Counted from the stretch's first letter, positions 14,917-24,272 are shown. The stretch: 64,000 bases of DNA from Paucihalobacter sp036825875 (GCF_036825875.1 NZ_DAISXK010000010.1:10460-74459), one strand, 5' to 3'. The notes: a model not told the origin generated them from the letters alone. Program-made: numbers and translations.

Positions 14917-16875
14917 ATGAAGTTATTTTACGCGCTGATTGCCTCTTTTATTGGCAGTTCCATGTTTGCCCAAATAGTTGTTATTAATGAATTAGATTGC
15001 GATACACCAGGTGTGGACGATAAGGAGTTTGTTGAGCTTAAATCGGCAACACCAAATTTCCCGTTGGATGGTTTTATTTTAGTGTTTTTTAATGGCTCTG
15101 CTTCTGGCGGAAACCGAAGCTATCTTGCATTAGATTTGGCTGGCTACACCACTGACAGCAATGGTTTGTTGTTAATTGGTAGCACTACTGTTGTTCCTTT
15201 TCCGCAGTATATTATTCCGCCTAACGTTATTCAAAATGGCGAAGACGCTCTGGCCATTTATCAAGCATGCATAGATGATTTTCCTGGTGAAACCCTAGCA
15301 ACGCAAACCAATTTAATAGATGCTCTTGTGTATGGCACAAACGACCCAATAGCAACAGGATTGTTAGAATTATTAGGTGTGAACGAACAAATAAACGAAG
15401 GACCTAATAATAACACAAATTCAATTCAGCGTTTTGTTGACGGTGAAGGCAATGTGTTTTACGAAGCAACCACACCAACGCCAAGACAAAATAACGATGG
15501 CAGCGGTATTATTTTCAACGGTATCACTATTTCCGTGCCACAAGAGATGTACAATGAAGGAGATGTGTTTGATATCACATTCACAGCCGATTTTGTGGTA
15601 AGTGAAGATTTTACATTTACCATTAGTTTGAATAACGATGGATTTAATGAAGAAGATTTTACAGGAGATACGACTTTAACTATTCCAAATGGGGAAAGTG
15701 CCGTTTCTACTACTATTAACATCATTGACGACGATTTTGACGAAGGCGACGAAGTCATGAAAATAAGAATTCTCAACCTTGAAGAGCCTTATATAAAAAA
15801 TAATAGCGTTGTTGAAGTACGGATCGTCGACAATGATTTTGTCATGGCACCTTGGGGAACGCCCATCAATCCAACTTATGGCATAGTTGAAAGTACACGG
15901 CCAGATGGTTATTACAATTCATTAAATGGTTTAGCAGGCGATGATTTAAAGCAAGCCTTACAAAATATTATTGCCGATCAAAACAAGGTTAGGATACATA
16001 GCTATGCCGATGTTATAGATATACTTAAAGCCGCCGATCAAAATCCACTAAACAGCAATCAAGTTTGGTTAGTGTACAGAGAAGAAGGCAAACCAAAACT
16101 TGATTTTCAAACAGGTTCTAGCGGTGTTGGAAAATGGAATAGAGAACACACCTATCCAAGATCGCGTGGTGGTTTTAATAGCATTGATGATGATGATATT
16201 GCCGATGGTATAGATTTTTTCTGGATAACCAATGCAGATTCCTTGAGACACGGTAACTCCGATGCACATGCTTTAAGAGCCGTAGATGCTTCTGAAAATA
16301 GCAGTCGCGGCAATCAGCATTACGGTCAATACAATGGTCCAGCTGGGACTCTAGGTGGATTTAAAGGTGATGTTGCGAGAGGTGTACTTTACATGGATAT
16401 TAGATTTAATGGTCTATCTGTTGTAGATGGGTTTCCTAATGTTACTGGGCAGTTGGGTGATTTACAAACCATTCTTACTTGGCACAGAAATGATGCACCC
16501 GACGATTTTGAAATGAATCGCAACAACGTGGTGTACGAATGGCAACATAACCGAAATCCTTTTATTGATTTACCTGATTTGGTTGAATATATTTGGGGCA
16601 ATATGGTTGGTGAAGTTTGGGATCAAGAGTTGAGTATCACAGACTCTGCTTTAAATCAGCTAAAAGTTTATCCAAATCCCGCTAAGAATTATCTGCAATT
16701 TACAGGGGTTAATAACCCTATGGATGTTACAATTCTTACCATGGAAGGAAGACAATTGCAATCGCAGCGTATTTATAATGATGTAATTATGGATATAAAT
16801 CTTTCTTCAGGAATGTATTTGCTTAATATCACCAGCGAAGGTCAAACAGCAATTAGGAAAATTTTGGTGCAATAA
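14917..16875 (+). CDS. T9SS-secreted endonuclease I with lamin-tail and Calx-beta domains
   Basis: A 652-aa secreted nuclease. Order: signal peptide (about 1-18); lamin-tail-like domain (VVINELDCDTPGVDDKEFVELKS, about 20-190); Calx-beta-like domain (about 200-310, with IIDDDFDEGDEVMKIRI and VRIVDNDF); endonuclease I domain (about 315-570) with catalytic KWNREHTYPRS and YEWQHNRNPFIDLPDLVEYIW; and a type A sorting domain beginning LKVYPNPAKNYLQF to the end. It would be exported by Sec, moved across the outer membrane by T9SS, and either anchored or released. Likely role: degradation of extracellular DNA for nutrients. Followed by a terminator. Confidence 0.92.
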   Translation: MKLFYALIASFIGSSMFAQIVVINELDCDTPGVDDKEFVELKSATPNFPLDGFILVFFNGSASGGNRSYLALDLAGYTTDSNGLLLIGSTTVVPFPQYIIPPNVIQNGEDALAIYQACIDDFPGETLATQTNLIDALVYGTNDPIATGLLELLGVNEQINEGPNNNTNSIQRFVDGEGNVFYEATTPTPRQNNDGSGIIFNGITISVPQEMYNEGDVFDITFTADFVVSEDFTFTISLNNDGFNEEDFTGDTTLTIPNGESAVSTTINIIDDDFDEGDEVMKIRILNLEEPYIKNNSVVEVRIVDNDFVMAPWGTPINPTYGIVESTRPDGYYNSLNGLAGDDLKQALQNIIADQNKVRIHSYADVIDILKAADQNPLNSNQVWLVYREEGKPKLDFQTGSSGVGKWNREHTYPRSRGGFNSIDDDDIADGIDFFWITNADSLRHGNSDAHALRAVDASENSSRGNQHYGQYNGPAGTLGGFKGDVARGVLYMDIRFNGLSVVDGFPNVTGQLGDLQTILTWHRNDAPDDFEMNRNNVVYEWQHNRNPFIDLPDLVEYIWGNMVGEVWDQELSITDSALNQLKVYPNPAKNYLQFTGVNNPMDVTILTMEGRQLQSQRIYNDVIMDINLSSGMYLLNITSEGQTAIRKILVQ

Positions 16876-16877
16876 AA

Positions 16878-16911
16878 AACACCCTAATTCAATTATAAAT
16901 TAAGGTGTTTC
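16878..16911. terminator. Bidirectional intrinsic terminator
   Basis: Stem AACACC-C-TAATT / AATTA-A-GGTGTT with one internal mismatch, between the convergent endonuclease and M56 genes. Flanked by A-rich and T-rich sequence. Confidence 0.65.
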
Positions 16912-16931
16912 TGATATTTAGATTTGTGCTT

Positions 16932-19181
16932 TTATTCAGTTAATTTGGAAATTTTTAGCTTGCCATTACTTAAGCCATACTCCATAACAACGGCACCGTT
17001 TTTTTCTGAAAAGGTATCTTCTATCTCTTGACCGTCATCATTTTGAAGCCTTACTTTAATATTGGTTATATTATTATTCTTGTTGCGCTTAAGTTTTGAA
17101 TAGCTCATGGTTACACCAAATTCTTTAAATTTTTTAATTTGAAGTTTTAATTCTTCATCTGTGGTTTCTTTATAAATATAATTGGTAATACCATTTTTTG
17201 ATTTGTCTGAGTCGTCATTATATTGATAAGAAGCGCCATTTAACTCATAATTCGTAACTGTGTTTTTTGGTTTTAGTGCTAGATGATTTGATAATGCGTT
17301 GGTTTTTAATATTATTATTTCTTTTTTATCGGGATAACCTAATTTAGAAAGTATTTTAGAGTCTTTTATCACCTCAATAGATTGAATATCATCTGCATTA
17401 ATTTTATCAAATTCCGCCCTGCTAATTCGGCTTCCATTTTGGGTGATGACGATAGTGTCGTATTTTGTAATGTAATAATGCATTTTCAGGTTGGATAATG
17501 AAGCGTCAATATCATCAAATTGTATATTAGATAGTAATTTAGATTTCATTAATTCCTCATAAAACATAAATGATTTTGTAGGATCTGTTTCATATTTTGG
17601 TTTGGACTCTATTTTGGAAACTCCTACAGGATTAATAGAATATTTTTTTTGACTTTTAAGTACAATCTGGATAACGCCATCTTTGTCTGCGTGATTTAAT
17701 TTTTTAAGTTCTTTTTTATCTTTTATGACAGTCATGCTTTCAATATTATCAGGTAGAATATTTTTCAGTGCTTCTGTACCCACTTGTTTGTTATTGATAT
17801 AGACAACAATATCGGTATTTGTGAAAATGTTGTTATTTTTTGCACTTGAAGCATTTATGTAAGTTATACTGTCATTTTTATCAATTATTGTTAAAGCATT
17901 ACTTATTAATTTAATTGATTTCGTACTATCTATTTCAAATCTTATAGAATCGCCTAAGATTTCACTTTTGTTAATCGTTTCTGAAATAAATTTTAAAGAA
18001 TTAGTTGAACTGTGATTTTTTATGCTTCCAACCCCAAAACTGCCATCGGATGCATTCATTTCAAAATAGAACGGAGCGATTCCGTTTGAGTTTACCATAT
18101 TATAATTTGCTGTGCCATTTTCAGTGTCAAAATCAACATCAATTTCAGTAATCTCATCTTCATTATTTCGGCTTATCTTTTTAATAATCATTAAAATGTC
18201 GTTTTTCTTTAAATCTCCTTTAATAGATTCTAAAGTTGGATCACTCATGTCCTTGGTGAAAATAATTTTAATGTCTTTAGCGTTGCTAGTGGTATCGTTT
18301 ACAGGATACTCAACTTCTAAAGGCACATAAACGTCTTTGGTGTTCATACTGAGTAAAAACGCTGCTAAAACTGGAATAATCAATATGAATTGAATTTTAA
18401 AAATTTGTTTTGATTTTGGTTTGTGTAACATAACGATTCGTTTTTTGATGGTGGAATTATAAAATGTAGTGGTAAATGCCAGCTCTTGATTAGGGATGCT
18501 GGTTTTAAGAAGGAGTTTTTGATACAGATGTTGATTCGCGCCCTGGTCATAAACTTTTTGATCGGCTATAAACTCTAAATTTTGCTGCAATTCTTTTTTG
18601 TAGAACCAAGCTATTGGATTGTACCAAAACACAATAGCGTATAGTTGCGAAAGCATCATGTCTATAGAATGATACTCTTTTACGTGAATAATTTCATGTT
18701 GTAATACCAAGTCAAGTTCTTTAGTACTGAATTGTTTTGGGTTGATAACAATCCAATTAAAAAACGAAAAAGGCGCAGTATTTTGTGCACTCAATACGAG
18801 TTTATGGGCTTTCTTTTGTACTGTTTTACTTTTTGAAATTAAATTAAAAAGTGATTTTATGTTTAAAAGTAGTTTAATAAAGAAAGCTACCATGCCAGTG
18901 ATATAAGCATAAAAAAGCCAATAGATATAGTTAAATGATTTCGGTGAATCGCTAACAGTTGCCTCAGCAAGTAGCAAATTAATATTTGCATTGGTGTGAA
19001 ATGTAACGGGTTCGTAATAGATATAATTGGAAATTGTAACCAACGGAATTAAAACTGAAATCGCCAATCCCGCTAACAAAAACCACCTGTTTGCATTATA
19101 AAAGGTGTGACGCTTTAAGATCAATTGATAAAACAAATAGAATAGGAGCAGAACGAGATTTGCTTTTAAAATATAGTCCAT
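16932..19181 (-). CDS. M56 (BlaR1-like) membrane metallopeptidase
   Basis: A 749-aa sensor-peptidase. N-terminal transmembrane segments occur at about residues 6-21, 33-52, 85-108 and 263-280. The zinc site is HEIIH (162-166), with Glu203 in NLEFIADQ as third ligand. The long periplasmic C-terminal part lacks the beta-lactam-binding domain of BlaR1. It instead has at least two repeated modules that resemble TonB-plug segments (DIVVYINNKQVGTEALKNIL ending GVIQIVLKSQ, and DTIVITQNGSRISRAEFDKI ending IIILKTN). It probably cleaves the adjacent BlaI-type repressor after an unknown signal. The ATG lies two bases after the BlaI stop, so they form one operon. Confidence 0.9.
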   Translation of the reverse strand: MDYILKANLVLLLFYLFYQLILKRHTFYNANRWFLLAGLAISVLIPLVTISNYIYYEPVTFHTNANINLLLAEATVSDSPKSFNYIYWLFYAYITGMVAFFIKLLLNIKSLFNLISKSKTVQKKAHKLVLSAQNTAPFSFFNWIVINPKQFSTKELDLVLQHEIIHVKEYHSIDMMLSQLYAIVFWYNPIAWFYKKELQQNLEFIADQKVYDQGANQHLYQKLLLKTSIPNQELAFTTTFYNSTIKKRIVMLHKPKSKQIFKIQFILIIPVLAAFLLSMNTKDVYVPLEVEYPVNDTTSNAKDIKIIFTKDMSDPTLESIKGDLKKNDILMIIKKISRNNEDEITEIDVDFDTENGTANYNMVNSNGIAPFYFEMNASDGSFGVGSIKNHSSTNSLKFISETINKSEILGDSIRFEIDSTKSIKLISNALTIIDKNDSITYINASSAKNNNIFTNTDIVVYINNKQVGTEALKNILPDNIESMTVIKDKKELKKLNHADKDGVIQIVLKSQKKYSINPVGVSKIESKPKYETDPTKSFMFYEELMKSKLLSNIQFDDIDASLSNLKMHYYITKYDTIVITQNGSRISRAEFDKINADDIQSIEVIKDSKILSKLGYPDKKEIIILKTNALSNHLALKPKNTVTNYELNGASYQYNDDSDKSKNGITNYIYKETTDEELKLQIKKFKEFGVTMSYSKLKRNKNNNITNIKVRLQNDDGQEIEDTFSEKNGAVVMEYGLSNGKLKISKLTE

Positions 19182-19183
19182 AA

Positions 19184-19543
19184 TTATTGCTTTTTCTCAA
19201 TTAAAGCAATGATTTCTCTTAGCTCATCAGCGCTAATTTTTTCTTCCTTAGCAAAAAATGACACCACATTTTTATAAGAGCTATTAAAATAATTTTCAAT
19301 AGCTGTATTCATAAAACGTTTTTTATACGCTTCTTTTTCTACCAAAGGATAGTATTGGTGTGTTTTGCCATAAGCGTTGTGACCTACATATCCTTTGTCT
19401 TCCAAATTTCTAATAATGGTTGAGAGCGTGTTATAATGTGGCTTATCTTCTTTAATTTCAAATAGCACATCTTTAACAAAGGCCTTTTGAAGGCGCCATA
19501 AAATGTGCATAATTTCTTCTTCTTTATTGGTTAGTTTTTGCAC
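19184..19543 (-). CDS. BlaI/MecI/CopY family transcriptional repressor
   Basis: A 119-aa winged-helix repressor. The N-terminal DNA-binding part has LTNKEEEIMHILWRL and YNTLSTIIRNLEDKGYV (recognition helix and wing). The C-terminal part is a dimerisation helix containing the region that M56 peptidases cut in BlaI. The start codon is GTG (19543); no ATG is available upstream in frame, and the resulting N-terminus fits the family. Three 16-bp palindromes lie 29-84 bp upstream and are the likely operators, so the gene and the M56 peptidase should be autoregulated. Confidence 0.92.
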   Translation of the reverse strand: MQKLTNKEEEIMHILWRLQKAFVKDVLFEIKEDKPHYNTLSTIIRNLEDKGYVGHNAYGKTHQYYPLVEKEAYKKRFMNTAIENYFNSSYKNVVSFFAKEEKISADELREIIALIEKKQ

Positions 19544-19571
19544 GATATCAATTATTTAATTACAAATTAAC

Positions 19572-19627
19572 AACTAAAAAAGCAGTTATACAACTAAAAA
19601 AATAGTTAATTAACTTAAAAAGCAGTT
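19572..19627. promoter_or_regulatory. Three tandem operator-like palindromes (AACT-N8-AGTT, 20-bp period)
   Basis: AACT-N8-AGTT occurs at 19572-19587, 19592-19607 and 19612-19627. All are the same length and start exactly 20 bp apart, so the sites face the same side of the helix. They lie between blaI and the antiporter gene, where a dimeric repressor would block the blaI promoter. The antiporter gene starts 77 bp away on the other strand and could be affected as well. BlaI binding is inferred from position. Confidence 0.7.
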
Positions 19628-19703
19628 TACAAAAAAACTAGTGGCTCATTCTGTAATGCATTTTGATATCTTATCTTCGCGGATGAAATTTAGAAATTGA
19701 AGT

Positions 19704-20654
19704 ATGAGTATCGTATTAGTTTTAGTCGGTTTGGCATTATTAGTAGTAGGAGGCGAGTTTTTGGTGCGTTCGTCGGTAGCCATGTCTTTTAAATTTAAAA
19801 TATCTAAGTTGGTAATTGGGATGACGGTGGTGTCGTTTGCGACCTCAGCACCAGAATTACTGGTAAGTTTACAAGCCGCTTTGGATGGAAATTCTGATAT
19901 CGCTCTGGGAAATGTCATCGGTTCAAATATTGCCAATATTGGATTGGTGTTGGGTATTACTGCTATAATTTCTCCTATTGTGGTTGATAGAAGCTTTTAT
20001 AGACTTAACTGGCCGATGATGATGATGGTCTCAATTGCTTTGTATTATTTTTTAAAAAACGATAATGTTTTAAGTTTTGTTGAAGGATTAATTCTATTTA
20101 CTTCATTGTTGATTTTTTTAGTAATTTTAATAAGGTCTGCGGCCCGTAACCGTATTGCTAATGTGGAAGAATTAGATGATTCGCTTCAATTGGTTTCTAA
20201 TTTCAAAATTATATTATGGCTTATTATTGGAGGATCGGCCTTGTATTTTGGGTCAGAATGGTTGGTAGATGGAGCACAACAACTAGCTAAATCAGTTGGT
20301 GTGAGCGATTATGCAATTTCGGTTACAGTGATTGCCATTGGTACCTCAGTACCAGAATTAGCAGCGTCGGTAATTGCGGCTCTCAAGCAAGAAAAAGCCA
20401 TTTCTTTAGGAAATCTTATCGGTTCTAACATTTTTAATATTGCTTCGGTGCTCGGTTTAACGGCGATGATAAAGCCAATTGTGGTAAACCCTAACACTCC
20501 AGAAATTTTATCGACTAATATTTTTTGGATGATTGGATTTTCAGCAGTTTTGTTGCCCATGTTGTTCATTCTTAAGAAATATCAAATTTCCAGAATAAAA
20601 GGAGCAGCATTGATGTTAGGTTATGCTGTATTTATGGTTTTGATTTTTAGGTAA
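19704..20654 (+). CDS. Calcium/sodium antiporter (YrbG-type CaCA family)
   Basis: A 316-aa inner-membrane exchanger with about ten transmembrane helices in two inverted halves. The two alpha-repeats carry the cation-binding signatures: GMTVVSFATSAPELLVSLQA plus GNVIGSNIANIGLVLG in the first half, and IAIGTSVPELAASVIAALKQ plus GNLIGSNIFNIASVLGL in the second. Both keep the Ser/Thr-x-Pro-Glu core. It is expected to exchange Na+ (or H+) for Ca2+. A negatively charged central loop (about residues 150-160) joins the halves. It is transcribed alone, divergent from blaI. Confidence 0.92.
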   Translation: MSIVLVLVGLALLVVGGEFLVRSSVAMSFKFKISKLVIGMTVVSFATSAPELLVSLQAALDGNSDIALGNVIGSNIANIGLVLGITAIISPIVVDRSFYRLNWPMMMMVSIALYYFLKNDNVLSFVEGLILFTSLLIFLVILIRSAARNRIANVEELDDSLQLVSNFKIILWLIIGGSALYFGSEWLVDGAQQLAKSVGVSDYAISVTVIAIGTSVPELAASVIAALKQEKAISLGNLIGSNIFNIASVLGLTAMIKPIVVNPNTPEILSTNIFWMIGFSAVLLPMLFILKKYQISRIKGAALMLGYAVFMVLIFR

Positions 20655-20722
20655 GCTTCGCAAAAAAAATGACGCCCTCTAAAGGACGCCAAATCAATCA
20701 ACTTAAAGAATACAATTTTAAT

Positions 20723-21745
20723 TTAAACTACTGCGGATTTAACAGTTTTAATTATTCTGCCCGCTATTTTATAAGGATCACCATTTGAAGCTGGTCTTCT
20801 GTCTTCCAACCAACCTTTCCAGTTTCTTTCAACAGTAGCAATAGGTATACGAATTGAGGCGCCTCTGTCAGAAACACCATAACTAAAGTCTGTAATGGAG
20901 GCAGTTTCATGTAATCCAGTCAAACGCTGATCATTAAATTCTCCGTAAACTTCTATATGTTCTTTAACTACAGGTCTGAACGCTTCACATATTTTTTCGT
21001 AGGTCGCACGGTCGCCACAACTTCTCAAAACTGAGTTTGAAAAATTAGCATGCATACCGGAGCCGTTCCAATCCATATCTTTACCTAAAGGTTTTGGATG
21101 GTATTCAATGTAATAGCCATATTTTTCGGTAAGTCGGTCTAATAAATAGCGTGCTACCCACATTTCATCACCAGCTTTTTTAGCACCTTTAGCGAACAAT
21201 TGAAATTCCCATTGTCCACAAGCTACTTCTTGGTTGATGCCTTCAAAATTTAAGCCTGCTTCAATACACAAATCCGCATGTTTTTCGACGAGTTCTCTTC
21301 CATGAGTATTCAATCCACCAACGGAGCAGTAGTACATTCCTTGCGGTTTTGGATAGCCACCTCTAGGGAAACCGAGAGGTAATTCTGTAGCTGTATCCAT
21401 GATAAAATACTCTTGCTCAAAACCGAACCAGAAATCATTATCATCGTCATCAATCGTAGCTCTACCATTAGAAACATGCGGCGTTCCATCTGGATTTAAT
21501 ACCTCGTTCATTACTAAGTAGCCATTAATGCGCTCAGGATCTGGGTAAATCGCCACAGGCTTTAAAATACAGTCTGATGAACCACCTTCAGCCTGCTTGG
21601 TAGAAGAACCATCAAAAGACCAATTGCCAATTTCTTCAAGTGTTCCTTTAAAATTTTCGTGCTCTTCAACTTTGGTTTTACTTCTCATATTTTGGGTTGG
21701 GAAGTAACCATCAAGCCAAATATATTCTAATTTAATCTTTGCCAT
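20723..21745 (-). CDS. glnII: Glutamine synthetase type II (beta-grasp form)
   Basis: Makes glutamine from glutamate, ammonia and ATP. The 340-aa length and signatures are those of GSII: IGNWSFDGSSTKQAEGG, SSDCILKP, FGFEQEYFIMD, GINQEVACGQWEFQLF and DMDWNGSGMHANFS, followed by GLHETASITDFSYGVSDRGAS and the ENRRPAS-like end EDRRPASNGDPYKI. I took ATG 21745 (MAKIKLEYIWLDG); the frame extends 14 codons upstream, into the leader. A consensus promoter lies 40-68 bp upstream. It diverges from the type III enzyme gene. Two unrelated GS types side by side may be used under different nitrogen states. Confidence 0.94.
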   Translation of the reverse strand: MAKIKLEYIWLDGYFPTQNMRSKTKVEEHENFKGTLEEIGNWSFDGSSTKQAEGGSSDCILKPVAIYPDPERINGYLVMNEVLNPDGTPHVSNGRATIDDDDNDFWFGFEQEYFIMDTATELPLGFPRGGYPKPQGMYYCSVGGLNTHGRELVEKHADLCIEAGLNFEGINQEVACGQWEFQLFAKGAKKAGDEMWVARYLLDRLTEKYGYYIEYHPKPLGKDMDWNGSGMHANFSNSVLRSCGDRATYEKICEAFRPVVKEHIEVYGEFNDQRLTGLHETASITDFSYGVSDRGASIRIPIATVERNWKGWLEDRRPASNGDPYKIAGRIIKTVKSAVV

Positions 21746-21784
21746 ATTGAATAATTTAAGGGTGTTGATATTAGTTATTCGGAG

Positions 21785-21813
21785 CAAATATAAATTTTTA
21801 TCATTTCATCAAA
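21785..21813 (-). promoter_or_regulatory. Promoter of the GSII gene (TTTG-N17-TATATTTG)
   Basis: On the minus strand TTTG (complement of 21810-21813), 17 bases, then the exact -7 TATATTTG (complement of 21785-21792). It predicts a leader of roughly 33 nt. Confidence 0.7.
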
Positions 21814-21821
21814 AATTTATA

Positions 21822-21890
21822 GGGTTATTTTGTTGAAAGCAATTAATATTTTTATTGCTACCATATTTTTTATGGGGTTGTTTTGTGAAA
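21822..21890. repeat. Imperfect direct repeat between the two GS genes
   Basis: GGGTTATTTTGTTGAAA at 21822-21838 and GGGTTGTTTTGTGAAAA at 21875-21891, 53 bp apart (about five turns), share 15 of 17 positions with one internal offset. They lie between the divergent promoters and could bind a regulator of nitrogen assimilation. An AGCAAT/ATTGCT inverted repeat lies between them. Confidence 0.35.
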
Positions 21891-21941
21891 ACTATAATAT
21901 TTTTGTCTATAAATGAAAAATTGTTAATAATTTGATGTTGG

Positions 21942-21977
21942 TTTGTCAATAAAGAACACTTCGATTACATACTTTTG
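21942..21977 (+). promoter_or_regulatory. Promoter of the GSIII gene
   Basis: Exact -7 TACTTTTG at 21970-21977, with TTTG at 21942-21945. The spacing of 24 bases is longer than usual, so the -33 assignment is uncertain. The leader would be about 42 nt. Confidence 0.5.
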
Positions 21978-22025
21978 CAAACGTTAAATCACCGTCACAT
22001 TTAATTATATTAAAACAAACAACCT

Positions 22026-24212
22026 ATGTCAAACTTAAGATTTCACGCAGTAAAAGAATCGATGTCCCGAATACCTGTTCAGATTGAAGAACGTGAACGA
22101 CGTTCTGAATTATTTGGGAGCCATACATTTAATGAAACCGCTATGCGTCAGCACCTTTCTAAAGATGCTTATAAAGGCGTTATGAGTGCTATAAAAAAAG
22201 GAACTAAAATTGATAGAAATATTGCCGATCAGGTCGCATCCTCTATGAAAGATTGGGCATTGTCAAAAGGTGCAACGCATTATACGCATTGGTTTCAGCC
22301 ACTTACAGGCGCAACAGCCGAAAAGCATGATGCTTTTTTTGAAACTGTTGGTGCTGGTATGGCTGTTGAAAAATTTGAAGGTAGTCAATTAGTGCAGCAA
22401 GAGCCAGATGCATCTAGTTTTCCAAACGGTGGCATTCGTAATACATTTGAAGCCAGAGGCTATACCGCTTGGGATCCTACATCTCCTGCCTTTGTTTATG
22501 GTACAACTTTGTGTATTCCAACGGTTTTTGTTGCTTATACAGGCGAAGCCTTAGATTATAAAACACCGTTGTTAAGAGCGCTTCAAGCAGTTGATAGTGC
22601 TGCAGTTGATGTTTGTAAATATTTTGATAAGAATGTGAAAAAGGTAAACGCTTCATTAGGTTGGGAGCAAGAATACTTTTTAATAGATAGTGCATTGGTT
22701 AATTCAAGACCAGATTTGGTTCTAACAGGGCGAACGCTTTTAGGGCATTCTTCAGCAAAAGGTCAGCAATTAGATGATCATTATTTTGGTACTATTCCAA
22801 ATCGTGCTTTGTCATACATGCGCGATTTAGAGCACGAATGTATGCTTTTAGGAATTCCGGTAAAAACGAGACATAATGAGGTAGCACCAAATCAGTTTGA
22901 ATTAGCGCCAATTTACGATGAGGCCAACCTAGCCGTAGACCACAATTCCTTATTAATGGATGTGATGAATAAGGTAGCAGAACGTCATAATTTCCGTGTA
23001 TTATTTCACGAAAAGCCGTTTGCAGGAGTCAATGGAAGTGGCAAGCACAACAACTGGAGCTTAAGTACCGATACTGGGATTAATTTATTGAGCCCGAGTA
23101 AAACACCCATGAGTAACCTGCAATTTTTGACCTTCTTTATCAACACCATTAAAGCTGTAAACGAATACGAAGAACTTTTACGTGCTGCCATTGCTTCAGC
23201 AAGTAATGATCATAGATTAGGAGCGAATGAAGCGCCACCAGCAATTATTTCAGTATTTATTGGTGCGCAGTTAACCAAGGTTTTACACGATTTAGAAAAT
23301 GTAACAAAAGGTAAATTATCGCCTCAAGAAAAAACCGACCTTAAGTTAAACGTAGTAGGTAAAATACCTGAAATATTACTCGATAATACCGATAGAAACC
23401 GTACTTCACCGTTCGCATTTACTGGTAATAAGTTTGAATTTAGAGCCGTTGGTTCACGCTCTAATTGCGCAAGTGCGATGACCGTTTTAAATACGATTGT
23501 AGCCAAACAACTTATCGATTTTAAACAAGAAGTAGATGTTTTAATTGCAAAGAAAGACATGAAAAAGGATGATGCCATTTTTAATGTTTTACGCGAATAC
23601 ATAAAACAATCCAAGCGTATTTTATTTGAAGGTAATGGCTACAGTGATGAATGGGAGAAGGAGGCGAAGAAGCGAAAGTTAAGCAACAACAAAACAACTC
23701 CGGAAGCTCTTAAGGCGAAAATATCTGAATCTTCACTTAAACTATTTGAAGATTTAAACGTCATGAACAGGATAGAGTCTGAAGCGCGTTACGAAATTGA
23801 AATGGAAGAGTACATTTTAAGAATTCAAATTGAAAGTCGTGTCATTGGTGATATTGCCAGAAACCATGTAGTACCTACGGCAATAAAATATCAAAATACG
23901 CTTATTGAAAACGTGAGTGGACTTAAAGAAGTATATGGCACAGGTTTTAAAAAATTAGCCAAAGAGCAAATGAGTTTGATTGAGCAAATTTCTGGGCATA
24001 TCGAAATGATTAATACCAAGATTACACAGATGATTGATGCCAGAAAATCCGCAAACAATATCGATGATATAGAAAAAAAGGCAGACGCCTATTGCTTTAA
24101 AGTAATGCCATTTTTTGATGAAATCAGATACCATTCGGATAAGTTAGAGCTATTAGTTGATGATGAAATTTGGCCGTTAACTAAATACAGAGAATTACTA
24201 TTTACCAAGTAA
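22026..24212 (+). CDS. glnN: Glutamine synthetase type III
   Basis: The 728-aa length, about twice that of GSII, is characteristic of GSIII. Signatures: GATHYTHWFQPLTGATAEKH, FPNGGIRNTFEARGYTAWD, GWEQEYFLID, TRHNEVAPNQFELAPIYDEA, KPFAGVNGSGKHNNWSLSTD, and DRNRTSPFAFTGNKFEFRAVGS. A long helical C-terminal region follows, as in Bacteroides enzymes. Same reaction as the adjacent GSII. It has its own promoter and ends in a strong terminator. No glutamate synthase, GlnB or amt gene is in the window. Confidence 0.95.
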   Translation: MSNLRFHAVKESMSRIPVQIEERERRSELFGSHTFNETAMRQHLSKDAYKGVMSAIKKGTKIDRNIADQVASSMKDWALSKGATHYTHWFQPLTGATAEKHDAFFETVGAGMAVEKFEGSQLVQQEPDASSFPNGGIRNTFEARGYTAWDPTSPAFVYGTTLCIPTVFVAYTGEALDYKTPLLRALQAVDSAAVDVCKYFDKNVKKVNASLGWEQEYFLIDSALVNSRPDLVLTGRTLLGHSSAKGQQLDDHYFGTIPNRALSYMRDLEHECMLLGIPVKTRHNEVAPNQFELAPIYDEANLAVDHNSLLMDVMNKVAERHNFRVLFHEKPFAGVNGSGKHNNWSLSTDTGINLLSPSKTPMSNLQFLTFFINTIKAVNEYEELLRAAIASASNDHRLGANEAPPAIISVFIGAQLTKVLHDLENVTKGKLSPQEKTDLKLNVVGKIPEILLDNTDRNRTSPFAFTGNKFEFRAVGSRSNCASAMTVLNTIVAKQLIDFKQEVDVLIAKKDMKKDDAIFNVLREYIKQSKRILFEGNGYSDEWEKEAKKRKLSNNKTTPEALKAKISESSLKLFEDLNVMNRIESEARYEIEMEEYILRIQIESRVIGDIARNHVVPTAIKYQNTLIENVSGLKEVYGTGFKKLAKEQMSLIEQISGHIEMINTKITQMIDARKSANNIDDIEKKADAYCFKVMPFFDEIRYHSDKLELLVDDEIWPLTKYRELLFTK

Positions 24213-24236
24213 GTTAGTATAATTCAGTTTTTACTA

Positions 24237-24272
24237 AAAAATCCGTTTGTTTTATGAAAAACGGATTTTTTT
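24237..24272 (+). terminator. Intrinsic terminator after the GSIII gene
   Basis: Stem AAAATCCGTTT / AAACGGATTTT with an eight-base loop, followed by T7. Confidence 0.8.

Noticed and set aside
16932..19543. Beta-lactam resistance locus
   Set aside because: The M56 protein lacks the penicillin-binding sensor domain and no beta-lactamase gene is nearby.
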